Source: Akkermansiaceae bacterium | GTDB taxonomy: Bacteria > Verrucomicrobiota > Verrucomicrobiia > Verrucomicrobiales > Akkermansiaceae | NCBI GenBank assembly: GCA_024233135.1 | Contig: JACKPZ010000041.1 | Span: forward strand, 1 to 22,176 | DNA: 22,176 nt | Direction: 5' to 3' | Shown: positions 5,432 through 13,024 of the stretch, piece after piece | Layout of the letters: every line of letters starts with the position of its first letter | Numbering within the stretch: position 1 is the stretch's first letter | Notes under the pieces: generated by a model | Told to the model about the DNA's origin: nothing | What the model saw: the letters and a program-made list of their open reading frames with translations, nothing else | The model's database searches: none | Program-made: the position numbers and the translations under genes

Positions 5432-7810
5432 ATGAACGTCTCCCTCAACTGGCTCTCCACCCACCTCGACCTCGGCGGCAAATCGATCAAGGAGATCGAC
5501 GACCTGCTCACCTTCGCCGGCGTCGAAGTGGAAGGCATCGAGACGAAAGGCATCGTCTCGGAGAAAATCGTCGTCGCCCAGATCAAGGAGGCCGTCCAGC
5601 ACCCGAACGCCGACAAGCTCAAGGTCACCCAGGTCGATGCCGGCGAGGGCCAGCTCCGCCAGATCGTCTGCGGCGCGAAGAACTATCAGGTCGGTGACAA
5701 GGTCCCCTGCTGCCTGCCCGGCGCGGAACTGCCCGGCGGATTCACCATCGGCGAAACAAAGATGCGCGGCGTGGAATCGAAGGGCATGCTCGCGGCCGCG
5801 GTCGAGATCGGCCTGCCCGCGGGTGAGGATGGTTTGCTCATCCTTCCCGAGGACTTCCCGATCGGCAAACCGGTGAAGGAGCTCTTCGAATCCGATGTCC
5901 TGCTCGAACTCGAAGTCACCCCGAACCGCCCCGACCTGCTCAGCCACTTCGGCATGGCACGCGAACTCGCCACCCTGCTCAAGACTCCGCTGCAGCCGCT
6001 CGACATCCCGACCCGGAGCACCACTCCCGCAGCCGACATCACTCTCGAAGCCCCCGACGCCTGCCCGCTCTACACCGCCGTGAAGATCACCGGCGTCACC
6101 GTGAAGGAATCGCCCGCTTGGCTCCAGCAGCGGCTCGAATCCATCGGCCTGCGCCCGATCAACAACATCGTCGATGTCACCAACTTCGTGCTCCACGAAC
6201 TCGGCCAGCCGCTGCACGCCTTCGACCTCGCGAAACTCAGCGGCGGCATCGTCGTCCGCCACGCGAAGGACGGCGAAACGTTCACCGCGCTCGATGAATC
6301 CGAGCACGCTCTCACTCCGGACGACCTCCTCATTTCCGACAACTCCGGCGCCGCGCTCGCCATGGGCGGCGTGATGGGCGGCCTCCACTCCGGCGTCACG
6401 GAAACGACCACCGACATCCTGCTGGAATCCGCCTACTTCACCCCGCAGGGCATCCGCCGCACCTCGCGCCGCACCGCCCTCACCAGCGACTCGTCCTACC
6501 GCTTCGAACGCGGCGTCGATCCGCAGGGCGTCCTTCCCGCATCCGCGCTCGCGGTGAAACTCATCCTCGAAACCGCCGGCGGCAGCGCCGAGGAAAGCAC
6601 GCAAGTCGCCGGCGAGGCACCCGGCCTAACCAAACCCGTCGCCCTCGACACCGCGAAACTCGACCAGCTCATGGGCGGCTCGATTTCCCTCACCGACGCC
6701 GAGGAGATCCTCACCCGCCTCGGTCTGGAAAAACTCGCCGACGGCACCTGGAACGTCCCGTCTTTCCGCGACGACCTCCAGCGCCACATCGACCTCGTCG
6801 AGGAAATCGCCCGCGTCCACGGCCTCGACAACGTGCCTTCCCGTTTCCTCGGTGCCTTCGTCCCGGCCAGCCCGGTCGATCTCGCCTACGATGCCGACAT
6901 GATCCTGCGCCGCCGTCTCGCCGCACTCGGCCTCTACGAGTGCCAGACCATCAAACTCATCTCCGACGCCGAGATGGTCGACGCCCTGCCGCTCCGCCCG
7001 CTCGTCGACGGCGACGTCATCCGCGTGAAACTCCCGCTCAGCGAGGACCACGCCGTCATGCGCCCGAGCATCGTCCCCGGGCTCGTTACCTCCGCCGCAC
7101 GCAACGTCCGCCAACAAGCGAAGTCGCTTCGTTTCTTCGAAATGGGCCGCGTCTTCCGCAACGCCGGCGGTGGCAAGGCCAAGGATCAGGAAAGCGAAAC
7201 CCTCGCCCTGCTCGTCGGCGGCGCCACCGCCCCCGCAGCGTGGAACCAAAAGGAACGCCAGGCCGACCTCTACGACCTCAAGGCCGTCATCCAGGCGATT
7301 GTTCCGAACATCCCCATCCGCTTCCTCCCCCGCGAGCGCGACGGCTTCGCCCTCGGCTGTGATATCAAGGCCGGCGACCAGAACATCGGCGTCTTCGCCC
7401 GCCTCAAACCCGCCCGCGAACGCGAACTCGACTTCACCTCGCCGGTCTTCGCCGCCGAGCTCGATCTCACCAAACTCCGCAAACTCCTCGCGGGCATCGA
7501 TCACGTCGAAGACCTCCCGCAGTTCCCCGGCTCCTCGCGAGACGCCGCCATGGAAGTCCCTGCCACCCTCCCGAACGCGGACATCGAGAACGTCCTACTT
7601 AAACTCGGCGAACCGCTGCTCGAGAGCTTCGAGTGCTTCGACGTCTTCGCCGATCCTTCCGGTGAGAAACTCGCCGCCGACCGCAAGTCCGTCGCCTACC
7701 GCTTCCACTACCGCGAACCCTCGCGCACCCTCAAGGCCGAGGAAGTCGACGCCGCCCACCAGAAGGCGCTCGACGCGCTGACGCAGAAGCTCGGGGTGAA
7801 GTTCCGGTGA
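5432..7810 (+). CDS. pheT: Phenylalanine--tRNA ligase beta subunit
   Basis: This 792-aa beta subunit has the full domain order of bacterial PheT. The N-terminus MNVSLNWLSTHLDL is followed by an EMAP-type tRNA-binding domain (about residues 40-150, with VAQIKEAVQHPNADKLKV and IVCGAKNY). VTPNRPDLLSHFGMARELA follows, then the B3/B4 editing domain (about 205-375, with NIVDVTNFVLHELGQPLHAFD and DSSYRFERGVD). Next are the B5 domain (about 395-465), a catalytic-like core (with ARNVRQQAKSLRFFEMGRVF), and a C-terminal FDX-ACB anticodon-binding domain (about 700-792, with RDAAMEVP and RFHYREPSRTLKAEEV). It pairs with PheS to form the enzyme and edits misacylated Tyr-tRNA. The two genes are normally adjacent; here the cassette lies between them but leaves both intact. 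Confidence 0.98.
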   Translation: MNVSLNWLSTHLDLGGKSIKEIDDLLTFAGVEVEGIETKGIVSEKIVVAQIKEAVQHPNADKLKVTQVDAGEGQLRQIVCGAKNYQVGDKVPCCLPGAELPGGFTIGETKMRGVESKGMLAAAVEIGLPAGEDGLLILPEDFPIGKPVKELFESDVLLELEVTPNRPDLLSHFGMARELATLLKTPLQPLDIPTRSTTPAADITLEAPDACPLYTAVKITGVTVKESPAWLQQRLESIGLRPINNIVDVTNFVLHELGQPLHAFDLAKLSGGIVVRHAKDGETFTALDESEHALTPDDLLISDNSGAALAMGGVMGGLHSGVTETTTDILLESAYFTPQGIRRTSRRTALTSDSSYRFERGVDPQGVLPASALAVKLILETAGGSAEESTQVAGEAPGLTKPVALDTAKLDQLMGGSISLTDAEEILTRLGLEKLADGTWNVPSFRDDLQRHIDLVEEIARVHGLDNVPSRFLGAFVPASPVDLAYDADMILRRRLAALGLYECQTIKLISDAEMVDALPLRPLVDGDVIRVKLPLSEDHAVMRPSIVPGLVTSAARNVRQQAKSLRFFEMGRVFRNAGGGKAKDQESETLALLVGGATAPAAWNQKERQADLYDLKAVIQAIVPNIPIRFLPRERDGFALGCDIKAGDQNIGVFARLKPARERELDFTSPVFAAELDLTKLRKLLAGIDHVEDLPQFPGSSRDAAMEVPATLPNADIENVLLKLGEPLLESFECFDVFADPSGEKLAADRKSVAYRFHYREPSRTLKAEEVDAAHQKALDALTQKLGVKFR

Positions 7811-7816
7811 AACACG

Positions 7817-8518
7817 TCACGTGTCGCCCACGAGAATCAAAACCCGCGTTCTCTCACGGTCAGTCAGGAGAAAGCGGTAGCCGCCCGGCACGTCGGACGT
7901 ATGGACCTCCAGTCCATGCCACGTCTTCGGTTCGGGCCATCCGTCGGGAACCGCCAAGCCTCCGATCGGCAACCGGAAGGATTCGCCTATTTCCGGTTCA
8001 AACATGGCGTGTTCTTTCACGAGCGCGTATGGATGGGCGGCGAGCAGCGCCTCGGTCGACGCCGCCGTACAGCGAAAAGAGAACATATAACTCGACTCAC
8101 CCGGACTGTGGGAGAACCACGCTTTGAAATCTCCCGCATCGGATGGCACCTCCCGTTCCATCCTCTTTGCGAAAACGTCTCTGGAATTGATTGGAGAGAA
8201 AACCGACTCGACCAGGCCGGGAAGTGTCAACAGGAGAACCGGAGCCAGGATCAACAAGCTGCGCCAAACCGGACGAAGACGCTTCCGCCGGAGCAGGAAC
8301 ACCATCAGCAGCGTGATCGGAAGAACCAACACGGCAAAGGACACTCCGCTCAGGATCATCTGAATTCCGAAACCCGGCCCCAGGTCGAACTCCCGATAGC
8401 GCAGGTGAATTTCGGCGACAGGCGCGGCCGCAACGATGCATCCCGCGATGACGACCAGCCAGATCCCGGCGGGTCGTGGAACAGGTTCGTCGGTCATCCG
8501 TGGCGTTGGTTTCGGCAT
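7817..8518 (-). CDS. Hypothetical three-helix membrane protein, 233 aa
   Basis: Three hydrophobic segments are visible: residues 18-36 (around IWLVVIAGCIVAAAPVA), 51-76 (around ILSGVSFAVLVLPITLLMVF) and 86-102 (around SLLILAPVLLLTLPGL). The N-terminus is Pro/Lys-rich. After a short Arg/Lys-rich loop (RRKRLRP) and the third helix comes a soluble C-terminal domain of about 125 residues, with DFKAWFSHSPG, FSFRCTAASTEALLAAHP and GGYRFLLTDRERTRVLILVGD. That domain looks alpha/beta, but I cannot assign it. The ATG at 8518 was preferred over a GTG at 8545, because it follows the upstream stop by 27 bases; an ATG at 8497 is also possible. It is probably cotranscribed with the upstream XRE-type regulator and ends six bases from the convergent pheT stop. 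Confidence 0.7.
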   Translation of the reverse strand: MPKPTPRMTDEPVPRPAGIWLVVIAGCIVAAAPVAEIHLRYREFDLGPGFGIQMILSGVSFAVLVLPITLLMVFLLRRKRLRPVWRSLLILAPVLLLTLPGLVESVFSPINSRDVFAKRMEREVPSDAGDFKAWFSHSPGESSYMFSFRCTAASTEALLAAHPYALVKEHAMFEPEIGESFRLPIGGLAVPDGWPEPKTWHGLEVHTSDVPGGYRFLLTDRERTRVLILVGDT

Positions 8519-8545
8519 GGTTTTGGTTGGAGGTTCGGAAGACAC

Positions 8546-8875
8546 CTACCTCTTGGCCGCAACATCCACCAACGCCCCCGGCGAATCCTTCGCGATCTGC
8601 AGCAACCTCACGGCGGCTCCGGAGGGCAAGCGGAGGCCGCGTTCCCAGGCGACGGCGGTGGCTTTGGGGACATTGAGGAGATCGGCGAAGACGGCTTGGC
8701 TGACGTTGAGTTTCGCGCGGATGGCGGCGATCTCCTTGGCGGGTATCGATGCCGCGCGTGTCTTGAGCCGATGGGTGCGGGCGGTGATTTTGCAGGCGGT
8801 AAGACCCATGCCTTTTTGCATGCTGGTGACGAGATCGTCGAAGTTGAAATCAGGGATCTGTTCTTTTGCGGTCAT
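8546..8875 (-). CDS. XRE-family HTH regulator, antitoxin-like (HigA/NadS type), 109 aa
   Basis: A helix-turn-helix domain spans about residues 45-92: IPAKEIAAIRAKLNVSQAVFADLLNV, then ATAVAWERGLRLPSGAAVRLL. The 'R..l..SQ..FA.ll.V......WE.G.r.P.g.a..LL' pattern is typical of the XRE proteins that act as antitoxins and autorepressors of RelE/HigB-type toxins. An N-terminal segment (FDDLVTSMQKGM) matches the 'l..gl.q...' lead seen in those proteins. No RelE/HigB-sized toxin gene sits beside it; the downstream partner is a membrane protein instead. The start is uncertain: ATG at 8875 was chosen, with ATG 8902 and TTG 8911 as in-frame alternatives. No Shine-Dalgarno sequence decides between them. 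Confidence 0.8.
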   Translation of the reverse strand: MTAKEQIPDFNFDDLVTSMQKGMGLTACKITARTHRLKTRAASIPAKEIAAIRAKLNVSQAVFADLLNVPKATAVAWERGLRLPSGAAVRLLQIAKDSPGALVDVAAKR

Positions 8876-8989
8876 GGGTGGCTTTGAATTGGTTGGTGGC
8901 ATCGTGTCCAAGGGCAGGCGTCAACTTGCGGCACCGAGGCTCCCGCAGGAGAATCTTCTCCCGATTCCGGGCATTCAACCCTATGCCTT

Positions 8990-9991
8990 TCAATCCCCGA
9001 ACAAATTCCCCAATCCGCCGATGACGGAGCCCTCGCCCTTGCCTTGGGCATACATGCCGGTGATGCGTTGGGCGAGGCGGGCGAAAGGCATGCTCTGGAG
9101 CCAGACGAAGCCGTGGCCCTGGAGGGTTGCTAAAAACAATCCTTCGCCGCCGAAGACCATGGATTTGAGGTTTCCGGCGCGCTCGATGTTGTAGTTCACG
9201 CCTTTGGTGAAGGCGACGAGGCAGCCGGTGTCGACCATCAGCTTCTCGCCCTTGAGTTCCTTTCGCACAACGGTGCCGCCGGCGTGGACGAAGGCCATTC
9301 CGTCGCCGTTGAGTTTTTGCAGGATGAAGCCTTCGCCGCCGAAGAGGCCGGAGCCGAGGCGTTGGTTGAAGGCGATGCCGACCTTGGTGCCCATGGCGGC
9401 GCAGAGGAAGGCGTCTTTCTGGCAGAGCAACTCGTTGCCGGTCTCCGCAAGATTCACGGGAACGACGGTGCCGGGATAGGGCGCGGCGAAGGTGACGCGC
9501 TTCTTGCCGCCGCCGCGGTTGGTGAAGTGGGTCATGAAGAGGGACTCGCCGGTGATGGCGCGTTTGCCGGCGGAGAGGAGCTTGCCCATGATCCCTTGGT
9601 CGGGTTCGGAGCCGTCGCCCATCTTGGTTTCGAAAGATATGCCATCCTCCATGTAGTTCATCGCGCCGGCCTCGGCGATGACGGTCTCGCCGGGATCGAG
9701 CTCGATTTCCACCATCTGGATGGACTCGCCGATGATCTCGTAGTCGATCTCATGCGAGCGGCGGCCGATGGTCTGGAGCGGCGGAGGACCGCCGACAGGC
9801 AGGGGCGGCGGCGAGCCATCCCCTTGAAACAACTGCGGCAGGACGTTCGAGGCGGGCTCCCAATTCGCCATTCCGTGCGACCACATCATGGTGGCCGGCT
9901 TGATGGCGCCGGCCTCGACCAGTTCCGAGAGGTTCTCTTCGTCCGTCTGGGCTTGTCCGCCCCCGCCGCTGGTGTAGTGCCACGTTTTCAT
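8990..9991 (-). CDS. GYF_2-AIM24 domain protein (TIGR00266 family), 333 aa
   Basis: Residues 1-56 form a GYF_2/DUF4339-type domain (MKTWHYTSGGGGQ, ENLSELVEAGAIKPATMMWS, MANWEPASNV) of the kind that binds proline-rich peptides or anchors partners. A proline-rich linker (GDGSPPPLPVGGPPPL) leads into the AIM24/TIGR00266 domain, about residues 80-325. This contains IQMVEIELDPGETVIAEAGAMNYMEDG, MGKLLSAGKRAITGESLFMTHFTN, and GGEGLFLATLQGHGFVWLQSMPFARLA. The domain is a TRAP-like beta sandwich; the family's function is poorly known. The ATG at 9991 was preferred over one at 10027, because it opens directly into the GYF_2 strand. It is transcribed divergently from the small lipoprotein gene at 10239. 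Confidence 0.9.
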   Translation of the reverse strand: MKTWHYTSGGGGQAQTDEENLSELVEAGAIKPATMMWSHGMANWEPASNVLPQLFQGDGSPPPLPVGGPPPLQTIGRRSHEIDYEIIGESIQMVEIELDPGETVIAEAGAMNYMEDGISFETKMGDGSEPDQGIMGKLLSAGKRAITGESLFMTHFTNRGGGKKRVTFAAPYPGTVVPVNLAETGNELLCQKDAFLCAAMGTKVGIAFNQRLGSGLFGGEGFILQKLNGDGMAFVHAGGTVVRKELKGEKLMVDTGCLVAFTKGVNYNIERAGNLKSMVFGGEGLFLATLQGHGFVWLQSMPFARLAQRITGMYAQGKGEGSVIGGLGNLFGD

Positions 9992-10238
9992 CGCGGCGAG
10001 AATAGGAAGCGAAGACGGATGTGCCATGGGAAAATCGGCGGCGAATTCCCATCCGTGCGCTCATCCGGGCCGCGGCCGGAAACGTCGCAACCTGCAATCC
10101 ACCCGGTGCGCGGACGTGTGTTCTGCAAGATCGGGGCGACTGGTTCCTTGCCTCCTTCGTCCCTGCAAACCCCTGACATCAAGGCATCGGGGGCGGAAAA
10201 CCGGTCATTGGCACCTGCCATGCAGATGATTTTCCGCC

Positions 10239-10499
10239 ATGAAAACCATTACGAAACTACCGCTGATCGCGTTGCCGATCGCCTTTTCCCTCGTTTCCTG
10301 CGACATCGACAAAACCGAGGATGGTGAACTTCCTGAAGTCGAGGTGAAGGGGGAAGCCAAGCTTCCGAAATACAAGGTCGAAGGCCCGGAGGTGAAGGTG
10401 GAGAAGAAACAAATCGAAGTACCGACCCTCGATATCGACCTGCCGGAGGAAGAGGACAAGCCGGGCCAACCGGCGACGGACCCGAACTCGGATGAATAA
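10239..10499 (+). CDS. Small acidic/basic lipoprotein of unknown function, 86 aa
   Basis: The signal MKTITKLPLIALPIAFSLVSC gives a clear lipobox with the lipidated cysteine at residue 21. The mature 66 residues are almost entirely charged residues alternating with Val and Pro (for example ELPEVEVKGEAKLPKYKVEG and PEVKVEKKQIEVPTLDIDLP). It ends in an acidic EEEDKPGQ tail. The regular Val-charged alternation suggests an extended beta or polyproline-like peptide rather than a globular enzyme. I do not recognise a family. It is followed 12 bases later by the Pmp3-like gene and probably shares its transcript. Expression is presumably from the 247-bp divergent region shared with the AIM24 gene. Confidence 0.8.
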   Translation: MKTITKLPLIALPIAFSLVSCDIDKTEDGELPEVEVKGEAKLPKYKVEGPEVKVEKKQIEVPTLDIDLPEEEDKPGQPATDPNSDE

Positions 10500-10511
10500 T
10501 CCCTCAAAGCC

Positions 10512-10685
10512 ATGGCCACCACAGCCAATACCAACAAAGTCCTGCTCGTAGTCCTTGCGTTCCTGCTGCCGCCCGCGGCGGTGGCGCTCAGGGATGGGAT
10601 CGGCACATCGTTCATCATCAACCTGGTCCTCACGCTCTTCATGTGGATCCCCGGCGTCATCCACGCCTTGATGGTGATCCTGTGA
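10512..10685 (+). CDS. Pmp3/YqaE (UPF0057) family small membrane protein, 57 aa
   Basis: The frame starts at ATG 10512 and ends at TGA 10683-10685. The translation has the family signature: KVLLVVLAFLLPPAAVALRDG (first helix with the LPP-AV motif), then FIINLVLTLFMWIPGVIHAL (second helix with N-L-x-L-T, W-x-P-G-x-I-H-A). Pmp3/YqaE proteins are two-helix plasma-membrane peptides of about 50-60 residues, linked in yeast and plants to membrane potential and salt or cold stress. The bacterial role is not well defined. The N-terminus MATTANTN is short and hydrophilic. Twelve bases separate it from the upstream lipoprotein stop, suggesting one transcript. Confidence 0.93.
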   Translation: MATTANTNKVLLVVLAFLLPPAAVALRDGIGTSFIINLVLTLFMWIPGVIHALMVIL

Positions 10686-10753
10686 GACAAGCCGGCGGAT
10701 AACAGGTTTTGCACGAGGGGCGCATCCGGTTCATAGTCCGCGGCCTCCGCCAC

Positions 10754-12715
10754 GTGAACGAACCGAAGCCACATCCCGCAAAGCCGCCCCACCGCGATCC
10801 GCTCTGGAACCCGGCGCGCTGGCTGCCGACCACCCGCGACGAGGTGCTCGCCCGCGGCTGGGACGAACTCGACGTGATCCTCGTTTCCGGCGACGCCTAC
10901 GTCGACCATCCGGCGTTCGGCACGGCGGTAGTCGGCCGGATGTTGGAGGCGGAGGGTCTGAAGGTCGCGATCATCGCGCAGCCGAACTGGCGGGACGACC
11001 TGCGCGATTTCAAGAAACTCGGCGCGCCACGGTTGTTCTTCGGCGTCACGTCCGGCTGCATGGACTCGATGGTGAACCGCTACACCGCCGCGAAAAAACC
11101 GCGCAGCGAGGATGCCTACACGCCGGGTGGCGAGCACGGTTTCCGGCCGGACTACGCGACGACGGTATACACGAACATTCTGAAGGATCTGTTTCCCGAG
11201 GTACCGGTGATGATCGGCGGCATCGAGGCGAGCCTGCGGCGGGTGACGCATTTCGACTATTGGTCGGACGAGTTGAAACCATCGATCCTCGCGGACAGCC
11301 GGGCCGACCTGCTGGTGTACGGAATGGGCGAGCTGCCGCTCAAGGAATGCGTGCGCCTGTTGAAACGCGGTGTGCCGTTTTCCTCGCTCACGCAGGTCGC
11401 CCAGACGGCCTATCTGCTGCCGCCCGGCGAGGTGGCGCCGAAGAACAAAAACTGGGAGGACTTCGCGCTGCACTCGCATGACGAATGCCTGGAAGACCGC
11501 GAGCGGTATTCGAAGAACTTCAAACATATCGAGACCGAGTCGAACCGCGTGAAGGCGCGGCGTTTGTTCCAACAGACCGGCGACCGCCTCCTCGTGGTGA
11601 ACCCGCCGTTTCCCACGATGTCCGAGGCACAGATCGACTCGTCGTTCGACCTGCCCTACACCCGTCTTCCGCATCCGAAGTACCGCAGGCGCGGGCCGAT
11701 CCCGGCCTACGAGATGATCAAGCACTCGATCAACATGCACCGCGGGTGCTTCGGCGGCTGCAGCTTCTGCACGATCTCGGCGCACCAGGGGAAATTCGTC
11801 GCGTCGCGATCGAAGGAGTCGATCCTGCGCGAGGTCGAATCGATCAAACAGATGCCGGATTTCCGCGGCACCATCAGCGACCTCGGAGGCCCCTCGGCGA
11901 ACATGTACCAGATGAAGGGCAAGCAGCAGTGGATCTGCGACGAGTGCGTGCGCCCGTCCTGCATCTGGCCCGACGTCTGCCGCAATCTCGATACCGACCA
12001 CACGCCGTTGTTGGAAATCTACGAGGCGGTGCGCAACACCGAGGGCATCAAGCACGCCCATGTGGCCAGCGGCATCCGCTACGATTTGTTCCTGCACGAG
12101 AAAGGCGCCACGCCGGAGGTGAAGGCGAGCCACGAGAAATACGTCGAGGAGCTCGCCGCCCACCACGTACCCGGCCGCCTCAAGGTGGCGCCGGAGCACA
12201 CCAGCGACCACGTGCTGCGCGTGATGCGCAAGCCGACCTTCGACCTTTTCTATCAGTTCAAGGAGAAGTTCGAGGCCGCCGCCTGCAAAGCGGGGAAGCC
12301 GAAGATGCCGGTGATCCCGTATTTCATCAGTTCGCACCCCGGCTCACGGCCCGAGGACATGGCCGAGCTTGCGCTCAAGACCAAGGACCTCGGATTCCGC
12401 CTCGAACAAGTCCAGGACTTCACCCCCACCCCGATGACGGTGGCCACCGAGATCTACGTCACCGGCACGCACCCGTACGACGGCCGCGAGGTCGAGGTGG
12501 CCCGCACGCCGGAGGAGAAACAGACACAACGGAGTTTCTTTTTCTGGTACAAACCCGAGATGCGGAAGGTCCTCCGCGAGACACTCCAGCGCCTCGGATT
12601 GAAAGACGTCGCCGCCCGCCTTCTCGACGGGAAACAAAAGACCGTCGATGTCACTCCCCCGCCGCACATCACACCATGCGGCGGGAAAAGTCCGGGGCGG
12701 CGTCGCAGGAAGTGA
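10754..12715 (+). CDS. YgiQ-family radical SAM protein (UPF0313), 653 aa
   Basis: The 4Fe-4S binding CxxxCxxC motif is at Cys332, Cys336 and Cys339 (MHRGCFGGCSFCTISAHQGK), which places this in the radical S-adenosylmethionine superfamily. The N-terminal half has the cobalamin-binding-like region seen in YgiQ (VILVSGDAYVDHPAFG, VAIIAQPNW, LFFGVTSGCMDSMVNRYTA). The rest has RVTHFDYWSDELKPSILADS, GRLKVAPEHTSDHVLRVMRKP, and the C-terminal EQVQDFTPTPMTVATEIYVTG. The length is typical of the family. The substrate is unknown. The GTG at 10754 was preferred to a TTG at 10709, because the first 15 residues of the longer form look like 5' untranslated sequence. A basic SPGRRRRK tail ends it. A strong hairpin lies 250 bases downstream. 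Confidence 0.93.
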   Translation: MNEPKPHPAKPPHRDPLWNPARWLPTTRDEVLARGWDELDVILVSGDAYVDHPAFGTAVVGRMLEAEGLKVAIIAQPNWRDDLRDFKKLGAPRLFFGVTSGCMDSMVNRYTAAKKPRSEDAYTPGGEHGFRPDYATTVYTNILKDLFPEVPVMIGGIEASLRRVTHFDYWSDELKPSILADSRADLLVYGMGELPLKECVRLLKRGVPFSSLTQVAQTAYLLPPGEVAPKNKNWEDFALHSHDECLEDRERYSKNFKHIETESNRVKARRLFQQTGDRLLVVNPPFPTMSEAQIDSSFDLPYTRLPHPKYRRRGPIPAYEMIKHSINMHRGCFGGCSFCTISAHQGKFVASRSKESILREVESIKQMPDFRGTISDLGGPSANMYQMKGKQQWICDECVRPSCIWPDVCRNLDTDHTPLLEIYEAVRNTEGIKHAHVASGIRYDLFLHEKGATPEVKASHEKYVEELAAHHVPGRLKVAPEHTSDHVLRVMRKPTFDLFYQFKEKFEAAACKAGKPKMPVIPYFISSHPGSRPEDMAELALKTKDLGFRLEQVQDFTPTPMTVATEIYVTGTHPYDGREVEVARTPEEKQTQRSFFFWYKPEMRKVLRETLQRLGLKDVAARLLDGKQKTVDVTPPPHITPCGGKSPGRRRRK

Positions 12716-13024
12716 AGGGAGAGCGCGTGCGGGCGATCCCGCGGTGTCACCACCGCGCCTACGAATCCAACGCTTGCGGCCGGTTTTGGGACCACTTGGC
12801 CGGAAAACGGAGTCGTAAACTATTTCAATCCCCTGATTTTCAGGCATTCTTTGGTCGTTCCGCGAGAGCGGGGCACCAACCACCACCGAGCCAGCCCAAA
12901 CGACTCGACGAGACTTCCGGGGGGATGTCCAGCGAGCGGGGCCAGAGCCGGAGCGGATGGAAAAAAGCGCGCTTCGTGATTTCCGGGGGGACTTCCGAAG
13001 CGCGCTTTTCGCGTACGGGAACGA
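12716..13024 (+). other. Intergenic stretch without a convincing gene
   Basis: No reading frame here looks coding. It contains a 7-bp GC-rich stem with a 4-base loop at 12740-12757, 25 bases after the YgiQ gene, without a T tract. An 11-bp direct repeat TTCCGGGGGGA occurs at 12915-12925 and 12981-12991. The strong hairpin is at 12963-13009. A small RNA ending at that hairpin is possible but nothing in the sequence proves it. Confidence 0.4.
12961..13010. terminator. Strong 14-bp hairpin, bidirectional intrinsic terminator
   Basis: AAAAGCGCGCTTCG (12963-12976) pairs perfectly with CGAAGCGCGCTTTT (12996-13009), giving a 14-bp stem with a 19-base loop. Runs of A before and T after make it terminator-like on both strands. 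It lies only 15 bases before the earliest start proposed for the cyclic-nucleotide-binding protein, so that gene's promoter must overlap it or its start must be further downstream. Confidence 0.7.

Noticed and set aside
7812..7824. Short inverted repeat ACACGT-C-ACGTGT at the pheT/membrane-protein junction as a terminator
   Set aside because: Only 6 bp with a one-base loop and no T tract; it also overlaps the coding end of the minus-strand gene.
10205..12337. 710-aa minus-strand open frame opposite the YgiQ gene
   Set aside because: Antisense shadow of the radical SAM gene; no motifs and highly skewed composition (His/Arg/Val).
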